A stretch of DNA of 64,000 bases from NCBI GenBank assembly GCA_963665925.1, contig OY762511.1:1674001-1738000 (forward strand), in the 5' to 3' direction. Position numbers and translations under genes: made by a program. Shown here piece after piece: positions 50,701 through 58,338 of this stretch (its first letter is position 1; the number at the start of each line of letters is the position of its first letter). The notes under the pieces were generated by a model. It saw nothing but the letters and a program-made list of their open reading frames with translations. It made no database searches and was not told the DNA's origin. The DNA is from G963665925 sp963665925. GTDB taxonomy: Bacteria; Bacillota; Clostridia; Peptostreptococcales; Acidaminobacteraceae.

Positions 50701-52813
50701 AACGGATGAGGTTGCCAAGAAGAACGAGGAGCTGGAACGAACTCAAAATCTCATTGAGGAAAAGGCCAAGGAGATCGAAGTATCCAGCAAGTACAAGTCC
50801 GAGTTTCTGGCGAATATGTCTCATGAGCTCAGGACTCCGCTGAACAGTATTCTGATTTTATCGGGTCTGCTTCATGAAGATAAGAAAGGTGTACTTACTG
50901 ACGAGGAAAAAGAATATGTCAAAGTCATCAACTCAGCTGGAAAAGACCTGCTTGAGCTGATCAATGATATTCTGGATCTGTCCAAAATAGAGTCAGGAAA
51001 AATGGAACTCAATATTGAAAACTTCAACCTGAGAAGTGCGCTCGATACAATTCATCATCTCTTTAAGCCATTAACAGATGAAAAAGGTATTGCCCTTGTA
51101 AGTCATGTAGAGGCGGCTGTACCTGAAATGGTGCGTTCAGACGAAATGAAAGTCATGCAGGTTGTCAAAAACCTTGTTTCCAATGCGGTGAAATTCACAG
51201 AAGAAGGTCAAATCAGTATCACGACAAGCCTTGAAGGCAAGGATATGCTTAAAATATCCATTCAAGATACGGGTATCGGCATTCCTAAGGAGAAACTGCT
51301 CCATATATTCGGTGCATTCCAACAGGTGGATGGAAGTACAAGCAGAAATTATGGCGGTACTGGCCTTGGACTTTCCATATCAAAAGAACTGATACAACTG
51401 GTGGGTGGCAGAATCACAGTTGAAAGTGAAGAGCAAAGAGGCAGTATTTTCAACATTCTGATTCCGATTGAAATCACTAAGCCTCACAGCGCTGTAGAGA
51501 CAGCACCGCTTGTTTCATCAGGCAGCATTGATGACAAGATTAAAGCGATTTCAGCAGGTGCGGTCGGCACTCGGGAAACTGGGAAAGACCCAGTGCGCGA
51601 CTTGAGTCTGGATGAAGTTAAGTCCGCTGCCCAGGGCGAAGCTGTCATCCTCATTGTTGAAGATGATCAGAGCTTTGCAGGTGTACTGGCTAAAATTGCC
51701 AAGGAAAGAGGACACCATGTCTTTTGTGTAGAGAGCGGCGAACGTGCACTCCTTGCAGCCGAAGAACTGGATATTTCTGCGATTATTCTCGATTTGGGTC
51801 TGCCTGGCATGGGCGGATGGGAAGTCCTGCACAGACTGAAGAAGTGGGACAGGACAAAGGACATTCCAGTCCATATTATTTCGGGCCGTGAACTGGACCA
51901 TCAGCATGAGAACCAGGGCTTTATCGACTATCTGCAAAAACCTGTGAGCTTTGAAAAGCTGGCAGGCGCATTTGACAAAATCGAAGAGCTGATCAATACA
52001 GATATTAAAAAGCTCCTGCTTGTCACATCGGATGTAGCATCGACAAAGCAGATCAAAGACCAGTTTGAAGAAGTGATTGAAGACCTGAAGCTTGACTGTG
52101 CCTATTCAGGAGAAGAGGCACTTGAAATCCTCAAAAAGCATACCTTTGACTGTATGGTCATGGTGGACGATCTGGAGGACATCAGCATTGGTGAGCTTGC
52201 AAAACGCATTCGTGTAAATGACCTGTCGCAAACACCGATTATCCTCTATACGGATAGTGAAAAGACGAGTGATATCTCAGAAGAGCTTGCCAGATATATT
52301 GAATCCATCATCCTCAAGGGTGAAAAATCCATGGATCGCCTAATTGATGAAACAACACTTTTCCTCAATCATATTGAGGAAAGCAACAAGGTGAAGTCTG
52401 GGGAGTATATGCGCACCAACAAAGAGAAAGAGGCAATTCTTAGGGGTAAGAAGGTCTTGATTGTCGACGATGACATGCGCAACACCTTTGCCCTGTCGAG
52501 TGCCCTTGAAGAAGAAGGCATTGATATTGCCATTGCAAAAAATGGGCAGATAGCCATAGAAAAGCTTGAAGAAAGTCCAGATATTGATATTGTCCTCATG
52601 GATATCATGATGCCTGTCATGGATGGTTATACCGCCATGCGAAAGATCAGAAGCATGAAGGCATCCTTCTCAGGTGTACCGATAATCGCACTGACCGCAA
52701 AGGCCATGCGTGAAGATAAGGAAAAATGTATTTCAGCGGGTGCAAGCGATTATCTTGCAAAACCAATCAAGTTTGATGAGCTGCTGACACTGATGAAAGT
52801 GTGGATATACTAA
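47786..52813 (+). CDS. Giant hybrid sensor histidine kinase with three receiver domains
   Basis: A 1675-residue membrane kinase: helix (about 20-40), a very large extracytoplasmic Cache-like sensor (about 41-555), helix (about 557-580), HAMP plus a second HAMP-like segment (about 585-700), GAF (about 738-868), a coiled coil built on repeated ESKLQQQQEEL units (about 871-1005), HisKA with SHELRTPLN (near 1011), HATPase with QDTGIGIP and GGTGLGLS, and receivers at about 1288, 1408 and 1555. Receivers 1 (VEDD; ILDLGLPGM) and 3 (VDDD; LMDIMMPVM) are intact. The middle one lacks the acidic pocket (LLVTSD) and looks degenerate. The ATG at 47786 has AAAGGAG upstream. CheR is overlapped by four bases. 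Confidence 0.93.
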   Translation: MFDYSALSINKKLRISFLGIGVIPLVIFAVVGLISMHNSTIDEAFDQLESVRNAKASQLETYFNDEKTQGELVAKIVDTLKTEGEQKLELTQHNNKLAVENYLDKLALLLKSEADSTGAAAVLRAPGSDAVIKGYEASLAEKSLATHIEDIYILSNQGKVLYASKRKSDVGMQLSESTYQDFGLSKVWSEVKENGELRFANFSQSSVTGDDYLAYLAEDIIVDGKTAGMVAISFTNETINTLIHSSNELGASAETYIATSKEGGLRFVSDMQTMGNGLYKVGYEMENPPEYVTATFMGDSINEIFKDSSGNMVVVSTDPIQVIDQQWIMVTKVDLEDLINQVDDEGNDFYSSYVSNNQYDDIFLIHPDGYVFYSVQEGYEFKANLLQGELANTNHADLVRQVKERKSVVFVDYEANAFNDYEPRAFLGIPVFDSENKVEFIMSFEVSSDAINAIMLDRTGLGEYGEAYLIGSDYRLRSDTFLEPLVKNVSNSFINPSEGGIYSEAAHAVVSGKSDTRILDDYRGEASLVSYEPVHVSGSQWGLVVKQDKSERLSSMNRLIFFIVLLGAATIGIVMFLAHYIATGISRPIIRISEWAKDVAFGKLEFNEIKTSNDEIGELKNSITKVVESFSDVSEICEDIAIGKLDHDFQIRSEDDVLGNAINRMRANFIEVIDQANAISEKDYAVTIEKRSEDDELGAALINMVTQLKTANEFAKSQNWMKSGQSELNEIIQETSTNQELSKRITAFVSQYLEAHVSSMYVKAGDCYNMLGSYAMKTRTSNQFKITEGDGVLGQAILEKELIYLKDIPSEKMILSTSSAQVEIKHVIIMPCIFEGDVKGIIEIGAYTPFSDLHLEFLEKIQENIAIAIHSNITKQELQDLLDRTLLQSETLKKNEEILKEKNEELSQQTDALRASESKLQQQQEELRQSNEELEAQTMELKASESKLQQQQEELRVTNEELEEKTINLQKQTDEVAKKNEELERTQNLIEEKAKEIEVSSKYKSEFLANMSHELRTPLNSILILSGLLHEDKKGVLTDEEKEYVKVINSAGKDLLELINDILDLSKIESGKMELNIENFNLRSALDTIHHLFKPLTDEKGIALVSHVEAAVPEMVRSDEMKVMQVVKNLVSNAVKFTEEGQISITTSLEGKDMLKISIQDTGIGIPKEKLLHIFGAFQQVDGSTSRNYGGTGLGLSISKELIQLVGGRITVESEEQRGSIFNILIPIEITKPHSAVETAPLVSSGSIDDKIKAISAGAVGTRETGKDPVRDLSLDEVKSAAQGEAVILIVEDDQSFAGVLAKIAKERGHHVFCVESGERALLAAEELDISAIILDLGLPGMGGWEVLHRLKKWDRTKDIPVHIISGRELDHQHENQGFIDYLQKPVSFEKLAGAFDKIEELINTDIKKLLLVTSDVASTKQIKDQFEEVIEDLKLDCAYSGEEALEILKKHTFDCMVMVDDLEDISIGELAKRIRVNDLSQTPIILYTDSEKTSDISEELARYIESIILKGEKSMDRLIDETTLFLNHIEESNKVKSGEYMRTNKEKEAILRGKKVLIVDDDMRNTFALSSALEEEGIDIAIAKNGQIAIEKLEESPDIDIVLMDIMMPVMDGYTAMRKIRSMKASFSGVPIIALTAKAMREDKEKCISAGASDYLAKPIKFDELLTLMKVWIY

Positions 52814-53664
52814 TGTCACCAAGTTTAGAACATCAGGAAATACTTGAAAACGAAGATATTGAAATAAAACTGTTCATTGATATGCTGTTTTATAAGTATG
52901 GCTATGATTTCAGAGAGTACTCGCGCGCCCATATGAAACGGCGCATCAAGCACCGTATTGAGATTGAACCCAATATGAAGACGGTGAGTGATTTCATTCA
53001 TGAAGTGTTGTGGAATGAAGCCTACTTTCGAAAAATTGTGTCTGACTTCTCAATCAATGTCACTGAAATGTTTAGAGATCCGTCTTTTTATAAGAAAATC
53101 CGGGAAGAGGTTGTGCCCATTTTAAAGACGTATCCTTTCATAAAAATCTGGCACGCGGGCTGTTCTACAGGGCAGGAGGTCTACTCCATGGCAATTCTGC
53201 TGGAGGAAGAGGGCTTGTTGAGCAGAACCCAGATATATGCTACGGATTTCAATGACATCGTTCTTAAAAAGGCGAGAGAAGGCATTTATTCTACAGATTA
53301 TATCAAGGATTATGAGCGTAATTACAAGCATTCGGGAGGCCGTCATTCCTTGTCGGATTACTACCACGAAGCCTATAATTCATTAATCTTTGATCAGAGA
53401 TTAAAAGAGAAAATACTCTTTTCCAATCATAATCTTGTGACAGATGGTGTCTTTGGTGAGATGAATATGATTATCTGCCGAAATGTTCTTATTTATTTTG
53501 AGAGAGAACTACAGAACAAGGTTTTCAGTTTGTTCAAGAACAGCCTATGCTATGGGGGCATATTAGGCATTGGTTCAAAGGAATCCATGCATTTTTCAGA
53601 CGTGCGTTCGAAATTCAAGACGCTGGATGCTGAAGAAAAGATATTTGTGAAAAAGCACACTTAG
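52813..53664 (+). CDS. CheR-type protein-glutamate methyltransferase
   Basis: A 283-residue two-domain CheR: the N-terminal helical domain (about 15-75, with MKRRIKHRIE) and the SAM-binding domain with the family motif HAGCSTGQEVYSMA and NMIICRNVLIYF. CheR methylates Glu residues on chemoreceptors; no receptor is encoded nearby, so the target may be the hybrid kinase or another signalling protein. The start overlaps the kinase stop as TAATG, indicating translational coupling. Confidence 0.92.
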   Translation: MSPSLEHQEILENEDIEIKLFIDMLFYKYGYDFREYSRAHMKRRIKHRIEIEPNMKTVSDFIHEVLWNEAYFRKIVSDFSINVTEMFRDPSFYKKIREEVVPILKTYPFIKIWHAGCSTGQEVYSMAILLEEEGLLSRTQIYATDFNDIVLKKAREGIYSTDYIKDYERNYKHSGGRHSLSDYYHEAYNSLIFDQRLKEKILFSNHNLVTDGVFGEMNMIICRNVLIYFERELQNKVFSLFKNSLCYGGILGIGSKESMHFSDVRSKFKTLDAEEKIFVKKHT

Positions 53665-53679
53665 ATTGGATGAGGTTCA

Positions 53680-54240
53680 GTGGATATTGAAGCAATTGTA
53701 ATTGGCGTCTCGGCGGGTGGTTTTAAGACGCTTGAAAAACTGATTCTGGGTTTGAAGGAAGATTTGCGCGTACCCATTGTTGTGGTTCAACATATTGGCG
53801 CATCCTCTGAGAACTACATTGTCACATATTTGAACGAAAAATCAGGGCTCACCATAAAAGAAGTGGAAGAAAAGGAAGCGGTTTTAGGCGGTACGGTATA
53901 CTTTGCGCCTTCTAACTACCATGTTTTGATTGAAAGAAACAGAAGCTTTTCATTGACAGTGGGCGAAAAGGTGTGCTTTGCGCGCCCTTCTATAGACGTT
54001 TTGTTCGAATCTGCGGCAGAAGCTTACCCAGACCAGTTGCTGGGGATTGTTTTAACGGGGGCAAATTCCGACGGTACGAATGGTTGTCGGGACATTAAAG
54101 CGTGTGGTGGTATTGTAATTGTGCAGGATCCTGACGAGGCAGAGTTTAAAGAGATGCCTTTATCTGTGATTAACCGAGATTATCAGGATGCTGTGCTGAC
54201 TATCGATGAAATGATTAAGGTCATTAACGAAATACGGTAA
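53680..54240 (+). CDS. CheB methylesterase domain without receiver
   Basis: A 186-residue protein consisting only of the CheB catalytic domain. The triad is visible: Ser in GVSAGG, His in VQHIG and Asp in GANSDG. Classical CheB has an N-terminal receiver that gates activity; its absence means regulation must come from a partner. The GTG start has TGAGGT upstream. It lies between CheR and a REC-GGDEF gene in the same operon. Confidence 0.92.
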   Translation: MDIEAIVIGVSAGGFKTLEKLILGLKEDLRVPIVVVQHIGASSENYIVTYLNEKSGLTIKEVEEKEAVLGGTVYFAPSNYHVLIERNRSFSLTVGEKVCFARPSIDVLFESAAEAYPDQLLGIVLTGANSDGTNGCRDIKACGGIVIVQDPDEAEFKEMPLSVINRDYQDAVLTIDEMIKVINEIR

Positions 54241-54261
54241 TTAGATAAGTAGGTGATTGTT

Positions 54262-55260
54262 ATGGAAAACAGAATGAAAGTACTGATGGTTGATGACAGA
54301 CCGGAGAATCTGTTTGTACTTGAGACCATCTTAAAAGATGAGGATGTGACATTTGACAAGGCGACTTCTGGAAACGAAGCCCTATCCATGCTTCTTGAAA
54401 AGGACTATGCCTTGGTTTTAATGGATGTTCAAATGCCGGATATTGACGGATTTGAAACCGCAAAGCTTATGAAGGGCATGAACAAGACAAAATATATTCC
54501 GATTATTTTTGTGACTGCAATCAGCAAAGAGGAGTATTATGCATTTAAAGGCTATGATATTGGCGCGATCGATTATATCTACAAGCCGATTGAACCCATT
54601 GTTCTGAAAAGCAAGGTTCGGGTCTTTGCAGAACTTCATAGGCAAAAGATGATGTACAAGGACCAGAGCGACCTGCTCAATTTAAAGGTTAAGGAGCTTG
54701 AGGAAGTCAAGCAGCAGCTGATTGCGCTCAACAGCGAACTCGTCCAGATTTCAAATATGGATTCCCTGACTCAAATTGCAAATCGCAGGGCCTTTGACGA
54801 AACAATCAAAGTGGAAATTGACAGGGCAAACCGGGATAAGACTGAGCTGGCAGTGCTTATGCTGGATATAGATTTTTTCAAGCAGTATAATGATCATTAT
54901 GGTCATGTCAAGGGGGATGAAGTTCTTCAAAAGGTTGCAGAAGAGGTTAAAAAATCGGTTTGCAGACCTGCCGATCTGGTGGCGCGCTATGGCGGTGAAG
55001 AGTTCACGGTCATCTTACCGGACACATGCACTGAAGGGGCCATTCATGTTGCCGATACCATTCGTAAAAATGTTGAGGCACTTGAAATTCCAAACGCAGG
55101 TTCAGATGTGAGCGACTGGCTGACGGTGAGTATTGGTATTGTCCTTAAAAATACCGAAACAAATACCCAGGACATATTGCTAAGACGGGCGGACAAGGCG
55201 CTGTACGAAGCAAAAAGGCGTGGCAGAAATCAAGTTGTGGATTACAACGTGCATATGTAA
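54262..55260 (+). CDS. Response regulator with GGDEF output (WspR/PleD-like)
   Basis: A 332-residue REC-GGDEF protein: receiver (about 1-120) with MVDDRPEN and phospho-Asp in LVLMDVQMPDID, a helical linker, and a diguanylate cyclase domain (about 160-328) with DSLTQIANRRAF and RYGGEEF near residue 242. The inhibitory site RPAD lies five residues upstream. It is the probable output of the hybrid kinase in this operon, making c-di-GMP when phosphorylated. The ATG at 54262 is preferred; a GTG at 54253 overlaps the ribosome site. Confidence 0.94.
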   Translation: MENRMKVLMVDDRPENLFVLETILKDEDVTFDKATSGNEALSMLLEKDYALVLMDVQMPDIDGFETAKLMKGMNKTKYIPIIFVTAISKEEYYAFKGYDIGAIDYIYKPIEPIVLKSKVRVFAELHRQKMMYKDQSDLLNLKVKELEEVKQQLIALNSELVQISNMDSLTQIANRRAFDETIKVEIDRANRDKTELAVLMLDIDFFKQYNDHYGHVKGDEVLQKVAEEVKKSVCRPADLVARYGGEEFTVILPDTCTEGAIHVADTIRKNVEALEIPNAGSDVSDWLTVSIGIVLKNTETNTQDILLRRADKALYEAKRRGRNQVVDYNVHM

Positions 55261-55267
55261 TACATAT

Positions 55268-55345
55268 TATTAGTTGTCGACAGTCTGTCATCTTGTCGAC
55301 TTTGTCGACAACCTGAGCTCTCCAAATACATGGAGAGCTTTTTTA
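55268..55345 (+). terminator. GTCGAC-rich hairpin and terminator after the signalling operon
   Basis: GTTGTCGAC...GTCGACAAC forms an outer inverted repeat with a third GTCGAC inside; it is followed by the terminator AGCTCTCC/GGAGAGCT with TTTTTT. Confidence 0.8.
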
Positions 55346-55445
55346 AATTACATATGGCAAGAAATGTCATGCGTTTAAATGAAGGATGCACTAAAATTTT
55401 CTCAGAGCAATCAGTGTCGAGAAAACGTGAAGAGGTGTATTGGAC

Positions 55446-55508
55446 ATGAAAACATTAAGCGGTAAAATTGCAGTTGTTACAGGTGGAAGCCGAGGTGTGA
55501 TGATTTGA
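55446..55508 (+). pseudogene. N-terminal fragment of a short-chain dehydrogenase
   Basis: A ribosome site (AAGAGG) and ATG lead into MKTLSGKIAVVTGGSRGV, the start of an SDR Rossmann fold with its TGGSRG nucleotide loop, which then breaks off at about 55497 and hits a stop. The downstream sequence belongs to a different gene, so this is a deletion fusion. Confidence 0.8.
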
Positions 55509-55961
55509 TTGCAACAGATGAAAGCATTATTGATATTGCACTGAAATGGGGGCTTCACCTATTCGGGATATTTCTGACAGGGCATTCGTTAATCGAAGCG
55601 GAAAGGTAGAACTGAACGTCAGCATCTGGAGAAAAAGACCCTCTATTCCTTGGTCAAGTGTGAAGATGACGGCGACGACCTCTACGGCGTCTACATAGGC
55701 CGTTGTGTAATCGATAAGCATTGTAATTTGCAAGGGATGCAAGGCCGTGTCATACCGGAAGGCCTTTATGCTTCCTTTGAATACACAGGAAGAACCGACA
55801 GGGTCTACGAAGACTTTGAAAGAGATTTCTACACCTGGATTGTTGAAACGGAAGTCGTTCTAAAAAATGTAGGCATCAATATGATCAGCAAGCACACCTA
55901 TAAGGACAAGGTGCTGGTCTTGGACGAAATTTTAGTGCCTGTCATGTCAATGTCCCTATAA
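55501..55961 (+). pseudogene. Degraded AraC-family regulator with GyrI-like effector domain
   Basis: The first part reads DDLIATDESIIDIALKWG, a clear second-helix signature of AraC HTH domains, then shifts frame at GGGGG and again before DRAF. The last 103 codons (from 55650, e.g. GRVIPEGLYASFEY and DFERDFYTWI) are intact and match the GyrI-like small-molecule-binding domain of such regulators. The N-terminal half of the HTH has been replaced by the SDR fragment. At least two frameshifts make this non-functional. Confidence 0.8.
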
Positions 55962-55966
55962 GTAGA

Positions 55967-56000
55967 AAAAGACCGAGGACTTTTGTTCATCGGTCTTTTG
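55967..56000 (+). terminator. Terminator after the AraC remnant
   Basis: AAAAGACCGA/TCGGTCTTTT hairpin. The 56001-56305 gap has an inverted GTATACA/TGTATAC pair (56210-56216, 56244-56250) overlapping a TATACT, possibly the regulated promoter of the formate dehydrogenase operon; nothing else is seen. Confidence 0.8.
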
Positions 56001-56305
56001 TGTATCTATGTATTCTGCTCTTTCATCCCATCTAGCTCTCTTTGAAAATATTTTGCATATACCCAAAATCATGAGCTTGCCCTGCGTTATGGGAACCATA
56101 ATTGGATAAACAAAGTATAGACACATGCGTTTTTATGGATTTTTGATGGAAGCTCCATATGCTTTAGATAGATGCACGCAGCTTGTGAATCAATTAACGC
56201 ACTGTTTTGGTATACATTCACATGTCATTTTGACCAGTGCGGGTGTATACTAAAATAGATTGGTGGTATGTATGCAAGTTTATTGGAAATTCGGGGGGAA
56301 AGTTT

Positions 56306-58336
56306 ATGGAAAGAATTTTAACGACTTGCGGCTATTGCGGATGTGGTTGCAATTATTTTTTCAATGTCGAACAAGGTGAAATTGTTGGCGTTGCACCACA
56401 GAATAGCCATGTGGTAAGTCAGGGCAAACTCTGCATCAAGGGTTGGCAAGGTTATGGCTTTGTCAACAGTGGTGACCGGCTGAAAAAACCGCTTCAGAAA
56501 AGTTCAGGGGAGAATTTTTCTGAGATTTCTTGGGATGAAGCCATAGAAACGGTCCACAGCCGTTTGCAGCATATTGTGGATACTTACGGCCCTGAGTCTG
56601 TGGGTATTTTTGCCTCGGCCAGGTGTACGAACGAAGAAAATTATCTCATTAAGAAATTTGCAAATTCAGTGCTTAAAACGGCAAATATAGACCACTGCGC
56701 ACGCCTCTGACATAGCCCCACAGTGGCTAGTTTAGCTGCAGCGTTTGGCAGTGGTGCCATGACCAATTCCATTGAGGAGCTCACAGATTCAGATGTGATA
56801 TTGGTCATAGGCTCCAATACCACAGAGCAACATCCTATGGTTGCCATGAAAATTATAGAAGCGGTAAAAAAGGGTGCCAAGCTGATTGTAGCCGACCCTC
56901 GAAAAATACCGCTGACTTACTATGGCCAAATTTACGCACCGCTTATACCAGGTAGCAATCTGGCATTTATCAACGGTCTGCTCAATGTGATCGTGAGCGA
57001 AGGACTTGTCAATGAGGCATTTATTGAAGCGCGAACAGAGGGATACCCGGAATTTGTAAACTCGGTCGCTGAATATACACCTGAAGTCGTGTCTAAAATC
57101 ACGGGTGTTTCGGAAGATAGCATCCGTGAGATTGCGCGTAGCTATGCTGGTGCTAAAAATGCATCCATCATCTATGCAATGGGAATCACGCAGCATACCA
57201 GTGGAACAAAAAACGTGGCAGCGCTTACAAATCTGGCCCTTATGACTGGTCAAATAGGACGTCCTTCCACGGGCATCAATCCGCTCAGGGGTCAAAGCAA
57301 TGTTCAAGGCGCATGTGATATGGGCGCACTTCCAGACACCTTCCCAGGCTATCAGAAGCTGAACAACCCAGGGGTACTTGAAAAGTTCAAGCGTTTCTGG
57401 GGCGATGGTTTTGCACAGGAAAAAGGCATGACATCCGGCGAAATGCTTCATGCAGCAATGGATGGGAGGCTGAAGGCGCTCTATATTATCGGTGAAAACC
57501 CCATGTTGACCGATCCCAACCTGGACCATGTCAAAGAAGCCTTCGAGGCTCTGGACTTCCTTGTGGTACAGGATATTTTCATGACGGAAACATCCGTTCA
57601 CGCGGACATCGTGCTTCCGGCTGCCAGCTTCATTGAAAAGGATGGCACCTTTACCAATACGGAGCGACGTGTTCAGCGCCTGAGAAAGGCTCTTGAACCT
57701 GTTGGCGACAGCCTTGCCGACTGGGAAATCCTCAGTCGTATCATGCATGCCTTTGATTCAAGCATTCAGTATGATTCACCAAAGGCAGTCATGGATGAAA
57801 TCAGGGGACTTGTGCCATCCTACGGTGGTATCAGCTATGACCGTCTTGAAAATGGCGGACTTCAGTGGCCGTGTCCGGATCTTGATCATCCGGGAACGCC
57901 GTATCTGCACAAGGGAAAGTTTACAAGGGGACTTGGCAAGTTTTCCGTTAACAATTATGAGCCTACAACGCAGCAGGCGACTGCTGAATACCCATTCATC
58001 CTGACAACAGGCAGAATGGGACACCACTATCACTCAGGCACCATGACGCGAAGGTCATGGGCACTGGACAGGGAGCATCCAAACGGATTTGTGGAGATTC
58101 ACCCATGGGACGCGGAAAAGCTGGGAATAACGGCAAGAAGCAAGGTCAGAGTGAGCTCGGAACATGGGTCCTTGACCTGTGGCGTTCATATTACCAAGAA
58201 CATTGTGGCTGGCGTCGTGTTTATTCCTTTCCATTTCAGTGAAATACCTGTTAATGCACTCATCGGAGAAAATGTGGATCCTGTTGTACAAATACCTGAG
58301 TTTAAGGTTTGTCCTGTTAAAATAGAGGTGATATAG
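56306..58336 (+). CDS. fdhA: Selenocysteine-containing formate dehydrogenase, catalytic subunit
   Basis: A 676-residue molybdopterin oxidoreductase of the FdhF type, read through TGA at 56708-56710 as selenocysteine (residue 135, CARL-Sec-HSPTVA). The N-terminal 4Fe-4S motif is CGYCGCGC plus KLCIKGW; the Sec ligates Mo or W. Downstream segments VIGSNTTEQHP, GITQHTSG, NPLRGQSNVQGACDMGALP and the C-terminal TTGRMGHHYHSGTMTRR complete the family pattern. It oxidises formate or reduces CO2. A hairpin TAGCC/GGCTA follows the TGA. GGGGGG precedes the ATG. It is two bases from the next gene, its likely electron acceptor. Confidence 0.95.
56708..56730 (+). promoter_or_regulatory. Selenocysteine UGA and SECIS-like hairpin
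   Basis: TGA at 56708-56710 followed by TAGCC (56713-56717), loop CCACAGT, GGCTA (56725-56729). Bacterial SECIS hairpins lie immediately after the UGA inside the coding sequence, as here. Confidence 0.85.
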
Positions 58337-58338
58337 AT

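Noticed and set aside
56789..57748. Long minus-strand open frame inside formate dehydrogenase
   Set aside because: Antisense shadow of a well-supported gene; no ribosome site and a composition without any domain.
56306..58336. Frameshift or two separate genes in formate dehydrogenase
   Set aside because: The interruption is a single in-frame TGA at the Sec position with a hairpin after it; both halves are one family member.
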